Part shown: piece after piece, positions 12,311 to 23,164 of the stretch
Layout of the letters: every line of letters starts with the position of its first letter
Numbering within the stretch: the first letter of the stretch is position 1
Origin: Chrysopilus asiliformis
Taxonomy: Eukaryota > Arthropoda > Insecta > Diptera > Rhagionidae
Assembly (NCBI GenBank): GCA_964034945.1
Contig: OZ035962.1
Span: 95,976,284 to 96,040,283, forward strand
Direction: 5' to 3'
Length of the DNA stretch: 64,000 bases
The notes under the pieces: generated by a model
Told to the model about the DNA's origin: nothing
Seen by the model: only the letters and a program-made list of their open reading frames with translations
Database searches by the model: none
Position numbers and translations under genes: made by a program

Positions 12311-12882
12311 AACCAACATATTACAGAAATTAAAAAACCAATAAATTTCACCTCACAAATGTTTGTTTTGTACAAGCAGCATTTAAGGTGTTTTGATTTT
12401 TTTCATATTTGCAAAGCTAATATTGGTTATTAAGAACTTTTCTTGGATGTCTCTACCGAGACTCAAATCTCGGACCTCTCTGTTTGTGAACGTTTCGCCT
12501 TCCCAATCATTGAAGCCAATTGGAAAGTTTCTTCTATGCTTGAGCACCAGTTACAATGGAAATAACTCCTAGAAGGAGTTAGAGTAAACTTTTGAATACT
12601 GTTCCGAATTCATTCAAAATTGAGGCCAATACGGTGTAAAAGTGAATTTTGAACTCAGGAATGTAAAAAAAAAGTCTGCGCTACGGTGTTACATTTTCTA
12701 ACAATGCGAGGTGCTTACTTCTAGCTATGTTTTGAGGCTGTGTTAATTTGTCCCCGGATTTTTTCGAATAAGACCATACCGAATGTGTATAAACATATAA
12801 ACATGTGTATAAACATTCGGTTTGTTTTTATATAGTGTAATTGGCACTTGCTCCATTGCATAGGTAGCTTTTCTTAAGTTCA
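12311..12882. other. Unassigned DNA
   Basis: No gene was recognised. A short direct repeat (ATGTGTATAAACAT twice at about 12785-12813) is visible. The right end abuts the family E element. Confidence 0.4.
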
Positions 12883-13356
12883 ACTAGCTTGCATACCCGT
12901 CGTTGCCGGGTTAAGTTTTTTCAATTTTTTTTAAAGAGCTAAACTTCAGGCCAATCGGCTCGATAGTTTCCCCGCGAAAGGGTAACAGAGAGGAAGAGCT
13001 AAGTTTCAAGATCACTTTACCCCCTCCCCTTACTCCCCCACCTCTCGGGCTACTTTCTAATTGGTCTATGTTGGGGCTGGACCCCCGACGAACATCTATG
13101 CCAAATTTTAGGGCAATCGGTTCAGTAGTTTCCCCGCGAAATAGTAACATAGCGTAAAAACTAAGTTTCGAAATCACTTTACCCCCTCCCCTTACTCCCC
13201 CCACCCCTCACGAAACTTTTCCGTATGCCTATGTTGGAACCAGAACTACCACAGACACTCATGTCAAATTTCAAGTCAATCAATTCAACCGGTTTTGCGT
13301 GAAAGAGGAACAGACAGACAGACAGACACCAACTCATTTTTATATATTAGTATGAT
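12883..13356 (+). repeat. Family E dispersed repeat, copy 1
   Basis: It starts ACTAGCTTGCATACCCGTCG and ends CCAACTCATTTTTATATATT. It contains two tandem modules of about 170 bp (GGCCAATCGGCTCG / GGGCAATCGGTTCAG, then TTTCCCCGCGAAA, CACTTTACCCCCTCC and CTCCCCCACC) and a CAGACAGACAGACACC run near the right end. Copy 2 is at 25381-25880 in the same orientation. Arthropod repeats with 'gcatacccg' starts and 'gacagacaga' tails are common, but I cannot name the class. A minus-strand open frame over it is a by-product of the C-rich modules. Confidence 0.85.
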
Positions 13357-14664
13357 TTATGGACAGTTATAAAAATTATATTGTGAACACTTTTGTCCTA
13401 AGCAAATATTTGAAAAAATTGAACGGTTTCGAGAAAATCCCATACATTTTTTTCCATGAATAAGGGTTGGGTCAATTTTTTTATTTTTAAATCGAGTTTT
13501 CATCATAGCACCTAATTTTTGATCAAAAAGGTAATAATTATGTATACAGAGAAAAATCTAAATGAGACGATGAGCTCCTCTGCAACGATTCCCTGAAAAA
13601 AAAGGTAATTATTCTAAAAATTTTGGAAAAATTTATTATTGTTTGGCATGAATTCCCCTTTTTTTGGGTCTAGTATATCCCTATTTTTTGCAGGAATCTT
13701 TTTAATTTTTACACGGGTATAAAAGGTATATTTTCTCATTCGCTGAATCCGGGGTACACAAAAAAAAATTTAATCTGAACAAGAAGACTTTTATAAGAAA
13801 ATTTGACTTGAACGTCGAAATAAAATAGTGTTATTTAAGCAATATATAAATTGCCAAACAAAACACATTCTGTTCAGTTAGGTAGACCCCCTTATAGAAA
13901 TATTTACTAAAATTTAGTTTTTTTTCCAGCAAAACTACGGTAAAAGTTAAACCAAATTTTTAGCACAGAGTTTTAAATGTTGGCAACCCTTAAGAAACGT
14001 GACCTCATCCTCGGAATTCCTATTGATAAAATGAGTGTTTGGATGCAACAATGTAAAAAATATATAACAAAACGAATGAACCCGACCAGTTTGAAAAAGG
14101 CGAAGGAGATGCACAGGTAAAACAGGTTCTATTTTCCCATCCATCCACTTCGATGATGCACCATGATCCGCTCACCTTACTGACCAACGTTGGTAGGTCT
14201 GGTATATATAGTTTATTCGTGCATCTATCCAGTGGATTACCAACAGACGTTAGCCGAACAGACGGCCAAGGGGGTCATTGTGTTGCGTTGGTTCAGATAT
14301 CGTGTTCATGTTCCCAGAGGTTACGTGTCTGTCGAATCCGTGAGAACTTTCCTCGGAGTGTGAGAAAAAATGGAATCAATTTAATGCTGCCTTAGCATCC
14401 CTTTCCCATTTATCCGATGAAGCAGTCCCTGTGGAAATCCTTTATACTAGCGCTTTGGATGTTTTCTGATGCATTATTGGACATTGCTCTTTGTATTGTA
14501 TAAAGTAAGGATAGGAGATGAAAAAAAATTTACTTTCTTTGTTATTCTGGAAGTTTTATTAATTCGTTTTTTAAATCTCGTGTGTATTAAAACTGTAGTA
14601 GCTGGAAAATATCTGTTTTATGACCACTTTATTTTAATTGGCCGAGAATGTTCTACAAACTCTT
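13357..14664. other. Unassigned region
   Basis: 13357-13945 is AT-rich and featureless. 13947-14460 is less AT-rich, with short open frames on both strands (13947-14144 minus, 14153-14395 plus) and a promoter-like motif listed separately. No protein motif is recognisable. Confidence 0.35.
14202..14233 (+). promoter_or_regulatory. Possible core promoter (TATA plus initiator), weak
   Basis: GGTATATATAG sits about 29 bp upstream of the initiator-like CCAGTGG, which is close to the usual TATA-to-start spacing in animals. The 200 bp downstream are unusually GC-balanced for this window. No convincing coding exon follows, so this may be chance or the start of a gene whose coding exons lie elsewhere. 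Confidence 0.2.
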
Positions 14665-15270
14665 AGGCGCCGTTTACATCTGACACTTTATTCTGAAGAT
14701 TCCTGTGACTAAATTCGGGTTGCAAAACCATTTACACTACATCACAAAATCCAGAAATTTATTCCTGACACACTCAGAAAAATGTCCAGGTCAACTTTTC
14801 GTCAGGTTAACTCTGACCTTACAGAGGTGTCTGTAAGCCAGCTAGCGGTCAGAGTTAACCTATCTAAGATCAACTCGTGCAGCTCCCAATGTCCTACTTC
14901 ACCTGCTGGTGGCTTAATTTCAGAATTTCTCCGACCACAGGTCAACTCAGTTTTACTTGCCCACATGCAGGCAAACGCGCGCCTGCCCGAGGCCAATTAC
15001 GCCGTATGTAGATCGTCGAGTTAGCCTCCATTTTTCTGAGTGCAGACACCGCAACTCGAATTTTTTCATATAAAACCACCAGAATAAATTTAAATTTTGG
15101 CTATAAATACAGGGAAAAAATTGTTATGAAACCTCAATTTAGTAGGCCCAGGATCTTCGAGAGCTGTAGGCCCAAGGATGATGATATAGGTGAATTTATT
15201 CAGCGATAGATTCGTGCAAAAAATTTGCAGGGAAATTTATGAAAAAATCGCAAGTATAAACGGGGCCTTA
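14665..15270. mobile_element. Foldback-like element hosting a nested TIR element
   Basis: The outer ends TTAGGCGCCGTTTACA and GTATAAACGGGGCCTTAA are imperfect inverted repeats. Further in, AAATTCGGGTTGC on the left is matched by an inverted GCAACTCGAATTT on the right, so the two halves can pair. The left half resembles 3140-3200. It is interrupted by the CACTCAG element at 14771-15042, which must have inserted later. Confidence 0.65.
14771..15042. mobile_element. CACTCAG-ended TIR element, copy 1 (nested)
   Basis: The 272-bp unit has perfect 14-bp TIRs, CACTCAGAAAAATG and CATTTTTCTGAGTG, and a GC-balanced interior with the phrases GTCAACTTTTCGTCAGGTTA and GCCAATTACGCCGTATGTAG. It is flanked by CA on both sides, consistent with a 2-bp duplication. 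Copy 2 at 40761-41064 is flanked by TA. CACT-type ends with a 2-bp duplication would fit CACTA/EnSpm-like elements, but this is a weak inference. Open frames inside overlap on both strands and show no motif. Confidence 0.8.
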
Positions 15271-17261
15271 AAGAAAATATTATAAGTGACATTTAATTTA
15301 CCATTGCTACGGTTTGTGGTCAGCAACAGCGAAATAAATTTAGAAAAGCAACACAATTTTTCTTTTGAATTATTTCCGCTCTTAGAAACGCCACCATAAA
15401 AACCCTTAGTAATCTGTTTAACCTCAGAAGAATTTATGCAAAAACTTTTCAGTAAATCCTGACATATAAAATTGCTTCCGCCTTATCCCATAATCATGAC
15501 TATATAATATATGAAAAGAGACAATCACGCCGCAAGCTTTTTAACTTTAGAAAAACTTTTCGCATTTCGTATAGGAAAAGTATCTCCATAAAATTCTGTC
15601 AGCCATTGCTACAATCTAGAAAAACAAATAAACTCGCCCAAAATAAACTCCCCAAAATACCGCCACTTCAACCAAGATTTTTTATACACATTTTAAATTC
15701 TGTGACGAAGGACGGGTCAAAGGGAATGGCTGGAAACGAAATGTGACAAAAACCAGCAAAAACCACATAAAGAAATTACAAAAACCACGTAAAAAAATTA
15801 CTATAAAAAAGCCCATCTGGCGGAGTCATAGGGGTTTGAATAACTTCCATCTACCCCCGAACTGTTTATTATATCTATTTTATTTATACGCTAGGACATC
15901 CGGTTATCGTCATCAGCAGACTGCAAGTGATTTTTTTGGTTCTACATGAAAGTCATTCACATTATCATGGATGAAATGACCTATGGTGCGATCATTTAAT
16001 GACCAACTGTTGATGTCTACCAATTTTATTTTATATTCATTCTACAATATTCAAATATGGAATTCTCATTTTATTCACTTCTAAAATTGGACATCGGTGA
16101 CGCACATCATTATAAATAATGGTTTCATTTTAAACTAAACGTTCTGTTGCAGCAAGTCATTTTTGGAAATTTAAAAAAAAAAATTGAAGAATGAATGACT
16201 GTCTTTTTCATAGCCAATGCTTTTAGCATAACCAGTAAAATAAAAAGTGGTAAAAGATACTGGAATTTATTAATGCGGTGAAAAAATCGCTTTTCTGCGT
16301 GGAACAAAGCCCCGAGCAAAAATGCAAATTCTGATGGCGCCTAATTAATATGCTAAGCAAATGTATCGATTTTTATAACGATAGGTGACAATAATTTGAG
16401 TCTCAGACAATCATCATTTATGAATCTTGTGAATTGCATCGGAATTTCGAAGTGCCCACTTGCTCCTCTTTTTCACGAAAAACGCATAAAATTTCAAGAT
16501 TCTAACGCAGTAATTTTGCTAGCGATGGTGCCATATATATTATAAAAGGCACAAAATATATAAAAAAAATAGATCAAGTTGTGATCAACATAAAACTTTC
16601 CTCCAACTGTCTCGGAAAAAATTTAAAAAAAAATGCATTAAAATGGGAAAAATAATTTTTTGAGCACTGTGTATCAGAAATAAAAGCGAGATAAATATGA
16701 CGAATTAATTACGAATTAATTTTTTTATTCGTGAATTAATGCTCTATTTCATCAAGTTCTTCCCAAATGTTATCGAAATCATAAAATGAAAACAAATTTT
16801 CCAAAAAGCTGAACTGCAAGTGAATTCAATCAAGTGTCGTGTTAAAAATTAAAGAAGTTAACAACTTTGTTATATGACCTTGTCACTCAAGAGAAGCAAA
16901 AACAACAGCTTCTGAAATTATTTGCCTGTGAAAGTTCTCTTTTGTTTCATTTAATTCTACCCTCTACGTTGCTTGCCGCCCCTGAAGTCCTTTATTACTT
17001 TTCCTAAACGATTAATTCATGAAATTTCCGAACTTTTAGGTGAACTCATTTTATAACTCACAGGCTTTGAATACCTTCAACACATTAATATGTAATCCTT
17101 TTTGTTTGAGGTGACTATCAGCTACAGGACGACTTGTTTGTTAGATGTCTGTCCAAATTGTTACGTTTACTTCCTTCCTTCCTGGTGTCAGATTCCAAAG
17201 TACAGACGACAACAATAAGGCAATATGGAATTACTATCGTATCAGCTCAAACCGAACTGAA
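15271..17261. other. Unassigned AT-rich DNA
   Basis: No gene, RNA gene or repeat copy was recognised. Open frames are short and Lys/Asn/Phe-rich. Confidence 0.4.
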
Positions 17262-17664
17262 TCGAAATAAAAACATAACAAAAGCTATAATCCCCAACCT
17301 GGCAATTATTGAAAACCCGTATGGTGATAAGGCATTGTTCGAAGTTTAAGTGAACGACGAACAGCTGTATCAAAATTCCACTTTACCCCCCTTCCCCTAA
17401 TGGTCCATATTTGCCCATTAACGAACTTAGCCTTGCATTTTACGAAAAACGAATTTGTGTAAAATTTCAAGTCTCTAGCTCAATCCGTGTGCCCGCAATC
17501 CGCGCGACAGACGGACAGACGGACGGACATGCAAAACTCAATTTTTTTTTATCATTCTAAACACACTGGTGTAATTCATTTTTGTGTGCGATAACGAGAT
17601 CTTGGCGTTACAAAAGGGTAGGCAAATTTAATATACCCTTTGGTTTCACCATACGGGTATAAAA
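17262..17664 (+). repeat. Family B dispersed repeat
   Basis: It starts with AACATAACAAAAGCTATAAT, then AACCTGGCAATTATTGAAAA, followed by the left inverted end ACCCGTATGGTGATAA. It ends TTTCACCATACGGGTA. The middle has TTTCAAGTCTCTAGCTCAAT, a CAGACGGACAGACGGACGG run and ACACACTGGTGTAATTCATT. This is the same layout as family A with different end sequences. Other copies are at 48776-49340 (minus) and 49495-50003 (plus). Confidence 0.8.
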
Positions 17665-18462
17665 AAAGCGAAATCCGTTGAAACTTTATATAACCAAGCG
17701 AAATACTCAAATCAAAATGGAAGAATGCTGTTCTAGAGGTTGTTCTATTGATTTTCCGTTCCTTCATGAATTTTTTATGAGAACTTATTCAAATCTTGAG
17801 CTGACTGCCGCCACTGGAATGGGTTGAGATCGGTAACCATTATCCGTCGACGTAGTCCATGTTTCTAAAATGGTATTCACCTCACCAATAAAAAATGCAT
17901 AGGAGTAAATGTTGAATAGATACAACAAAGTGTCGAGATTCATATAGAGGAAAGTATACAGTATTCAGATGTTTAAATAATGATAAGATTGTGATGTCCT
18001 TTGCCCCAGGTTCCATGGAAACTGTCTCAAGATTTGTGCAAATCTGCGAATTATGTGTTGCTTCACCTTGGATAATCCTTCCGTTCGTGGGCACGCAGAG
18101 AAAAGATTACTTCTCTATGGCTACCTGTGTTGTAACGCACTCCCTCTATTTTTTTTCCTAGATCCCAATTTATCCCAGCATAATATATACTTGCCGGAAA
18201 TTTGAGTAAGTACGTGCGTGGGACTAAATATCTCCTAATACCTGCTGATGAGATTTATCATCCAAAGCTTAAAGGACACAGTGCTCCTTTTAAATTTTAA
18301 TGAAAATTCCAGAATCATATAATACATTTTTCCGTTTAATTAACACAACTAAAATATCCAAAAATTGTGTGAAAGGATTATGAAAATGAACAGCACATGA
18401 CTTTCTTACACAAAATTTACATCTCTGCGCAATTTACGGCAAATAAAATATTAGTTAATAAA
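17665..18462. other. Unassigned DNA with a family C scrap at its right end
   Basis: No gene was recognised. The piece at about 18385-18460 (AACAGCACATGACTTTCTTA, GCGCAATTTACGGCAAATAA) recurs at 21050-21090 and 46085-46170 and belongs to the reversed interior of family C. Confidence 0.4.
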
Positions 18463-19021
18463 GGGTCTTTCAACAAGGACATAACAATTTTGTATTTAAA
18501 TAAAACACAGAATAATTGAGATATCGGGCTGAAATTTATTCCAGGTGTAGTGGACATGTTACATTTAAGTATGAAATTCGATGTCGTTCATATGGCCACC
18601 GCGAGCACGTTTGCTGATTGATTCTTTGGAGCCAATTTTCCACCACTCTTCCACACATATCGGCCGGAACGTTTTACGGCAATTTCGCGTTCGATATTGT
18701 TCCTGAGCTCCTCTAACGTTGTTGGCTTGTTGGCATAAACCAACGACTTAACATAACCTCATAAAAAGAAATCCAACGGCGTTAAACCGCATGAGCGAGG
18801 TGGCCATTCGACCGGACCATTTCTCGAGATTACACGATTACCGAACTTCTCCTTCAATAGATCAATTGTTTAACCAGCTGTGTGGCATTGCTCGTTCGTG
18901 AACTTCACCATGATAAAAATGTAAACCTTGACTGACTTTTTAGCATTGCCAGATCATAAAAAAAGTTTTAGAGTTCGTTTTTATTAAAATGCAAAATTGT
19001 TATGTCCTTGTTGAAAGACCC
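18463..19021 (-). mobile_element. Internally deleted Tc1/mariner-like element with perfect 30-bp TIRs
   Basis: The 559-bp unit starts GGGTCTTTCAACAAGGACAT and ends with the exact reverse complement; the match covers 30 bp. On the minus strand it carries a broken transposase remnant (18565-18911). The identical ends imply fairly recent movement or gene conversion, although the coding part is dead. No clear target duplication is visible next to the ends. Confidence 0.85.
18565..18911 (-). pseudogene. Transposase remnant, Tc1/mariner (DDE) type, deleted and broken
   Basis: The minus strand begins with ATG and reads MVKFTNEQCHTAG, an in-frame stop, TIDLLKEKFGNRVISRNGP, then VEWPPRSCGLTPLDFFL, another stop, and GYVKSLVYANKPTTLEELRN. 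A frameshift follows near 18675, and it ends HMNDIEFHT before a stop. The phrase 'PPRSCGLTPLDFFLWGYVK' is the region around the last catalytic Asp in IS630/Tc1/mariner transposases. The N-terminal DNA-binding start is joined almost directly to this C-terminal part, so most of the catalytic domain is missing (an intact protein would be roughly 350 residues). Two stops, one frameshift and the deletion make it non-functional. I can see the class but cannot name the clade. Confidence 0.85.
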
Positions 19022-19044
19022 GATAGAACAGATCAAAAAAGCTG

Positions 19045-19137
19045 TATGAAACTCAAGCTACAATTGCCAGAAGCCAATCGTCAAATACTCTATATGATGA
19101 CAGACAAAACATTTATTTAAAACAAACCATTTTTTAC
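19045..19137 (+). repeat. Family A fragment (left end)
   Basis: AAGCTACAATTGCCAGAAGC and CAAATACTCTATATGATGACAG match the left end of family A. It stops where the family C copy begins. Confidence 0.65.
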
Positions 19138-20515
19138 TTTCTTCTACGGAGTATAATAAAGTATTGTATTCATGAAAAATTTCGACCTCTTAATTTTGCC
19201 TAAAAAACATTTCCTGATCACTCCTGAGTCGATTGGAGTCATATTTAAAAAATGTCTTTCTGTCTGTCAGTCTGTCTGTCAGTCTGTCTGTCAGTCTGTC
19301 AGTCTGTGTACAAGATTTCTCAAAAACTAATAGAGCTAGCGCCATGAAATTTTATAGGCATGTTGGGTCCTGAAATGGGACGATCCTATCAACTTTTGGT
19401 GGAAATCCGTTAACCGAAAGTATCCAAAATGGCGGTTTTTCAAAAATCGCAATTTCGTTTTTCTCGATTTACTCCCAAACTACGCGTTTTTTAGTGGCCT
19501 TAAGTATGACAAAACTTGAAGAAAATAAAATTTCCCACACTTTTGTCTTTAGCTATAACTCGATATCTCCACCTGTTATCGAGATAAACCGTTATTTCCA
19601 AAAAAACAGTTTTTTGCGATTATCTCGAAAACTAACGGGTTTTTGCTGACTGAATGTATGAAGTGAATTAATGAGAATGACATTCTGCACAATTTTGTTT
19701 CTTACCGTTATCCGTTATCTTTTACCGTTATTGAGATATTTTCATCAATATGTAAAAAATCATATGTTTGCGAATAATTTGCAAACTAACGGTTTTTCGA
19801 CAAATCAGTTGAAAGAATAATTAAAGGTGTTAACATTTTCTACATTTTTGCCATTTACCGTAAATTGATATCTTTTACCGTTCTCAAGTTATCTCAAACT
19901 TTGTACGTTTTTGATATTTTTGGATAAACCAAGAATTACAGGGCGTAAATTGCGCAGGGTCGTAGATTTTGTAGAAGAAAGTTTTGTGTTGACCACAACT
20001 GATATTTTTGAGAGGGAATGTAGTGGTCCGATTGGATTTTGCTGTATGGATGAGTTATGTAAAATGCTACTTTAAACACATTTTACTTTAATGAGTTTTC
20101 AATATGACTCACCGTTTTCGAGGAAACTGTTTTGTTTGTTTTCGGGAAGGAATGGCTTCATGTGACTTATTTTTGATCGACTAACTAGTCGCAGGAGATC
20201 TTTAGTTAGCCTTTTCTGGGTAACTTGGAGTCGCTGAATACGAATTAGGCAGTAGTTTGACTGTACCGGCTCTACATTTTCCGATATCAAAAGTCCCATT
20301 CCAAGACCATACTTGCCTGCAAAATTTCATGACTCCAGCTCAAGTAATTTTTGCGAAATCTTGTACACAGACTGGAAGACAGAAAAACGTTTTTGTAATA
20401 TGACTCCAATCGACTCGAGAGTGCTTGGGAAATATTTTTTAGACAAAAAAATAGATCGAAATTTCTCATGATCACAAAACTTCGTTATACTAAATACTTC
20501 TTATAAGAAGTAAAA
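19138..20515 (+). repeat. Family C dispersed repeat, fullest copy
   Basis: The left end (TTCTACGGAGTATAATAAAG, TATTGTATTCATGAAAAATT) and the right end (AATTTCTCATGATCACAAAA, CTTCGTTATACTAAATACTT, CTTATAAGAAGTA) are imperfect inverted repeats of about 55 bp. Between them are a CTGTCTGTCAG run (19258-19306), CCAAAATGGCGGTTTTTC, several TTTACCGTTATTGAGATA-type phrases that read like tandem diverged modules, and GGGCGTAAATTGCGCAGG. It is non-coding and the class is unknown. It serves as the reference for fragments elsewhere in the window. Confidence 0.75.
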
Positions 20516-21054
20516 ATTAATATGGTTACATGGTTTTGTGTGTAAAGCACTATTATTATAAAAAATATTTTGAAAATTCCGTTACTAGAATAAACGATCA
20601 GAAATCCTATAGGAATTTGGTTTTCCTATTGTATACCTCACAAAATGCAACTCAATCCGACTCATTATTAAACAGTAATTTCGCGAAAGAGAGAAACGGT
20701 AATGATTCACGTAGAACATGAGTTTGGATAAAACAAACTATCAATTGAATCTAGGGGGATTTAAACTTTTAGTACAACAATCTATATACGTGCTAATTAC
20801 GAATTAATGGATCGATACAAGGAATTGCAATCAGCTTAAAAGCTTTGGTTAATTATAAAAGTTGCACAGCATTCGTAAATTTAAATCATTTTGTGTGAAA
20901 TTCAATAAACGGAAATTTTCGACAAATTTGAGAAATACAATATCGAAATAAATAATATCTTACAACAATATTTTGATTACAAATCTTCCAGTGAACCAAA
21001 AAAAATGATTTTAGACATCATTGCTCTTTGAATAAACAAAAATATCTGATGTGA
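20516..21054. other. Unassigned AT-rich DNA
   Basis: No gene or clear repeat was recognised. The open frames are short and unremarkable. Confidence 0.35.
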
Positions 21055-21310
21055 ACAGCACATAACTTTCTTATACAAAATAATAACGGTAAAAGTGTAA
21101 ACTAATAACGGTAAAAGATATCGATCTACGGTAAAAGGCAAAAATGAAGAGAATTTTAATACCCTCAATTCTGCCATTACCTATTTTTTCGAAAAACCGT
21201 TTGAAAAAACATATTTTTTAAATTTTTAATAATAATATCTCGATAATGGTAAAAGACAAAATATGGCAAATATTATTCTCTTCAATTCTCCTTATACTTT
21301 AAAGGCTTTC
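21055..21310 (-). repeat. Family C fragment, reversed
   Basis: Reversed family C phrases are present: GCACATAACTTTCTTATACA, AATAACGGTAAAAGATATCG, and CTCGATAATGGTAAAAGACA. It lies directly left of the palindromic element cluster. Confidence 0.65.
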
Positions 21311-21363
21311 CTCCATTAAAGGGCCGCTCCATTGCCATGACTTTTTAAGGAGCCGCTCCATTA

Positions 21364-21809
21364 CCATGACTTTTTACCATGACAAAAAAATGCAGGAAAC
21401 TAGAGCAAGATAGACTTATGTAGATCTAAATAGGAATGACTGTATACAAGTTAAGCGCTATCCCTTCCAGTTTTACAATTTTATAGCAATCATATCAAAC
21501 CTTATGCTATGAATATAATGTTCAAATTGGCATGGTAACAAAGCTTTTGACTATGCATGCGAAGGAGAAAAAGCTTTTAAAATGACATCACGCTATAATA
21601 ACACTTTGGATGTGTCCGTGCTTGCTATTTACTTACAGGGACAATGTGTGATTGTATTAGAAATCGCCATAAAATCGCCATAAAAAATGAGGGGAAATTA
21701 TTTTTGCATTTGCCGACAAATTTTTGCAGTTGATTCTTATCTCCCTTTCTCGCCAAGGCATATTTACATAAATGTGTCTCTATTTTTTTGTCGTGGTAAA
21801 AAGTCATGG
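21364..21809 (+). mobile_element. Palindromic-cluster unit 1 (forward)
   Basis: The unit starts CCATGACTTTTTACCATGAC and ends with the matching inverted GTCGTGGTAAAAAGTCATGG, giving TIRs of about 27 bp. It is flanked by TA on both sides, as in Tc1/mariner-type insertions. A 60-codon minus-strand frame (21625-21807), starting inside the right TIR, is shared with the other units. Just left of it, 21310-21360 carries partial CCATGACTTTTTAA and GGAGCCGCTCC words. Confidence 0.85.
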
Positions 21810-21828
21810 TAAAGGAGCCGCTCCATTA

Positions 21829-22273
21829 CCATGACTTTTTACCACGACAAAAAAATAGAGACACATTTATGTGAAGATGCCTTGGCGAGAAAGGGAGATA
21901 AGAATCAACTGCAAAAATTTGTCGGCAAATGCAAAAATAATTTCCCCTCTTTTGTTATGGCGATTTTATGGCGATTTCTACTACAACCATACATTGTCCC
22001 TGTAAGTGAATAGTAAGCACGGACACATTCAAACTGTTATTATAGCGTGATGTCATTTTTCTCCTTCGCATGCCAAAAGCTTTTTCTCAAAAGCTTTGTT
22101 ACCATGCCAATTTGAACATTATATTCATAGCATAAGGTTTGATATGATTGCTATAAAATTGTAAAACTGGAAGGGATAGCGTTTAACTTGTATTCAGTTA
22201 TTCCTATTTAGATCTACATAAGTCTATCTTGCTCTAGTTTCCTGCATTTTTTTGTCATGGTAAAAAGTCATGG
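21829..22273 (-). mobile_element. Palindromic-cluster unit 2 (reverse)
   Basis: This is an inverted copy of unit 1, separated from it by only 19 bp (TA + AAGGAGCCGCTCCAT + TA). Units 1 and 2 therefore form a hairpin with arms of about 445 bp. It is flanked by TA on both sides. Its plus-strand 60-codon frame (21831-22013) corresponds to that of unit 1. Confidence 0.85.
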
Positions 22274-22308
22274 TAATGGAGCGAGCCCTTAATGGAGCGG
22301 CTCCTTTA

Positions 22309-22740
22309 CCATGACAAAAAAAATGAGACACATTTATGTGAAGATGCCTTGGCGAGAAAGGGAGATAAGAATCAACTGCAAAAATTTGTCGGCAAATGCA
22401 AAAATAATTTCTCCTCTTTTGTTATGGCGATTTTATGGCGATTTCTAATACAATCACACATTGTCCCTGTAAGTGAATAGTAAGCACGGACACATTCAAA
22501 CTGTTATTATAGCGTGATGTCATTTTTCTCCTTCGCATGCCAAAAGCTTTTTCTCAAAAGCTTTGTTACCATGCCAATTTGAACATTATATTCATAGCAT
22601 AAGGTTTGATATTATTGCTATAAAGTTGTTAAACTGGAAGGGATAGCGTTTAACTTGTATTCAGTCATTCCTTTTTAGATCTACATAAGTCTATCTTGCT
22701 CTAGTTTCCTGCATTTTTTTGTCATGGTAAAAAGTCATGG
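22309..22740 (-). mobile_element. Palindromic-cluster unit 3 (reverse)
   Basis: Same orientation as unit 2. The left TIR is shortened (CCATGACAAAAAAAATGAG lacks the CTTTTTACCATGA part). The right end is intact. It is separated from unit 2 by a 35-bp spacer with GGAGCGAGCCC and GGAGCGGCTCC. The shared frame is at 22292-22480, with a different start because of the shortened TIR. Confidence 0.8.
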
Positions 22741-22759
22741 CAATGGAGCGGCTCCTTTA

Positions 22760-23164
22760 CCATGACTTCTGTAACTGCAAAAAAATGCAGAAAACTAGAG
22801 CAAGATAGACTTATGTAGATCTAAAAAGGAATGACTGAATACAAGTTAAACGCTATCCCTTCCAGTTTTACAATTTTATAGCAATCATATCAAACCTTAT
22901 GCTATGAATATAATGTTCAAATTGGCATGGTAACAAAGCTTTTGACTATGCATGCGAAGGAGAAAAAGCTTTTAAAATGACATTACGCTATAATAACCTT
23001 TCGTATGTGCCCGTGCTTGCTATTCACTTACAGGGACAATGTGTGATTGTAGTAGAAATCGCCATAAAATCGCCATAAAAAACAGGGGAAGTTATTCTTG
23101 CAGTTGCCGACAAATTTTTGCAGTTGATTCTTATCTCCCTTTCTCGTCAACGTATCTTCACATA
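22760..23164 (+). mobile_element. Palindromic-cluster unit 4 (forward, right-truncated)
   Basis: Forward orientation, 19 bp after unit 3 (spacer contains GGAGCGGCTCC). It starts CCATGACTTCTGTAACTGCA and breaks off at TCTTCACATA, where family C sequence takes over, so its right TIR is lost. With unit 3 it forms a second inverted pair with arms of about 400 bp. Confidence 0.8.

Noticed and set aside
12440..12480. ACCGAGACTCAAATCTCGGACC as a possible tRNA T-arm
   Set aside because: The stem-loop is not followed or preceded by acceptor, anticodon or D-arm pairing at tRNA distances. No tRNA, rRNA or snRNA was recognised in the window.
12911..13204. 97-codon Gly/Arg/Ser-rich minus-strand frame, also at 25420-25695
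   Set aside because: It is a by-product of the C-rich modules of family E and changes length between the two copies.
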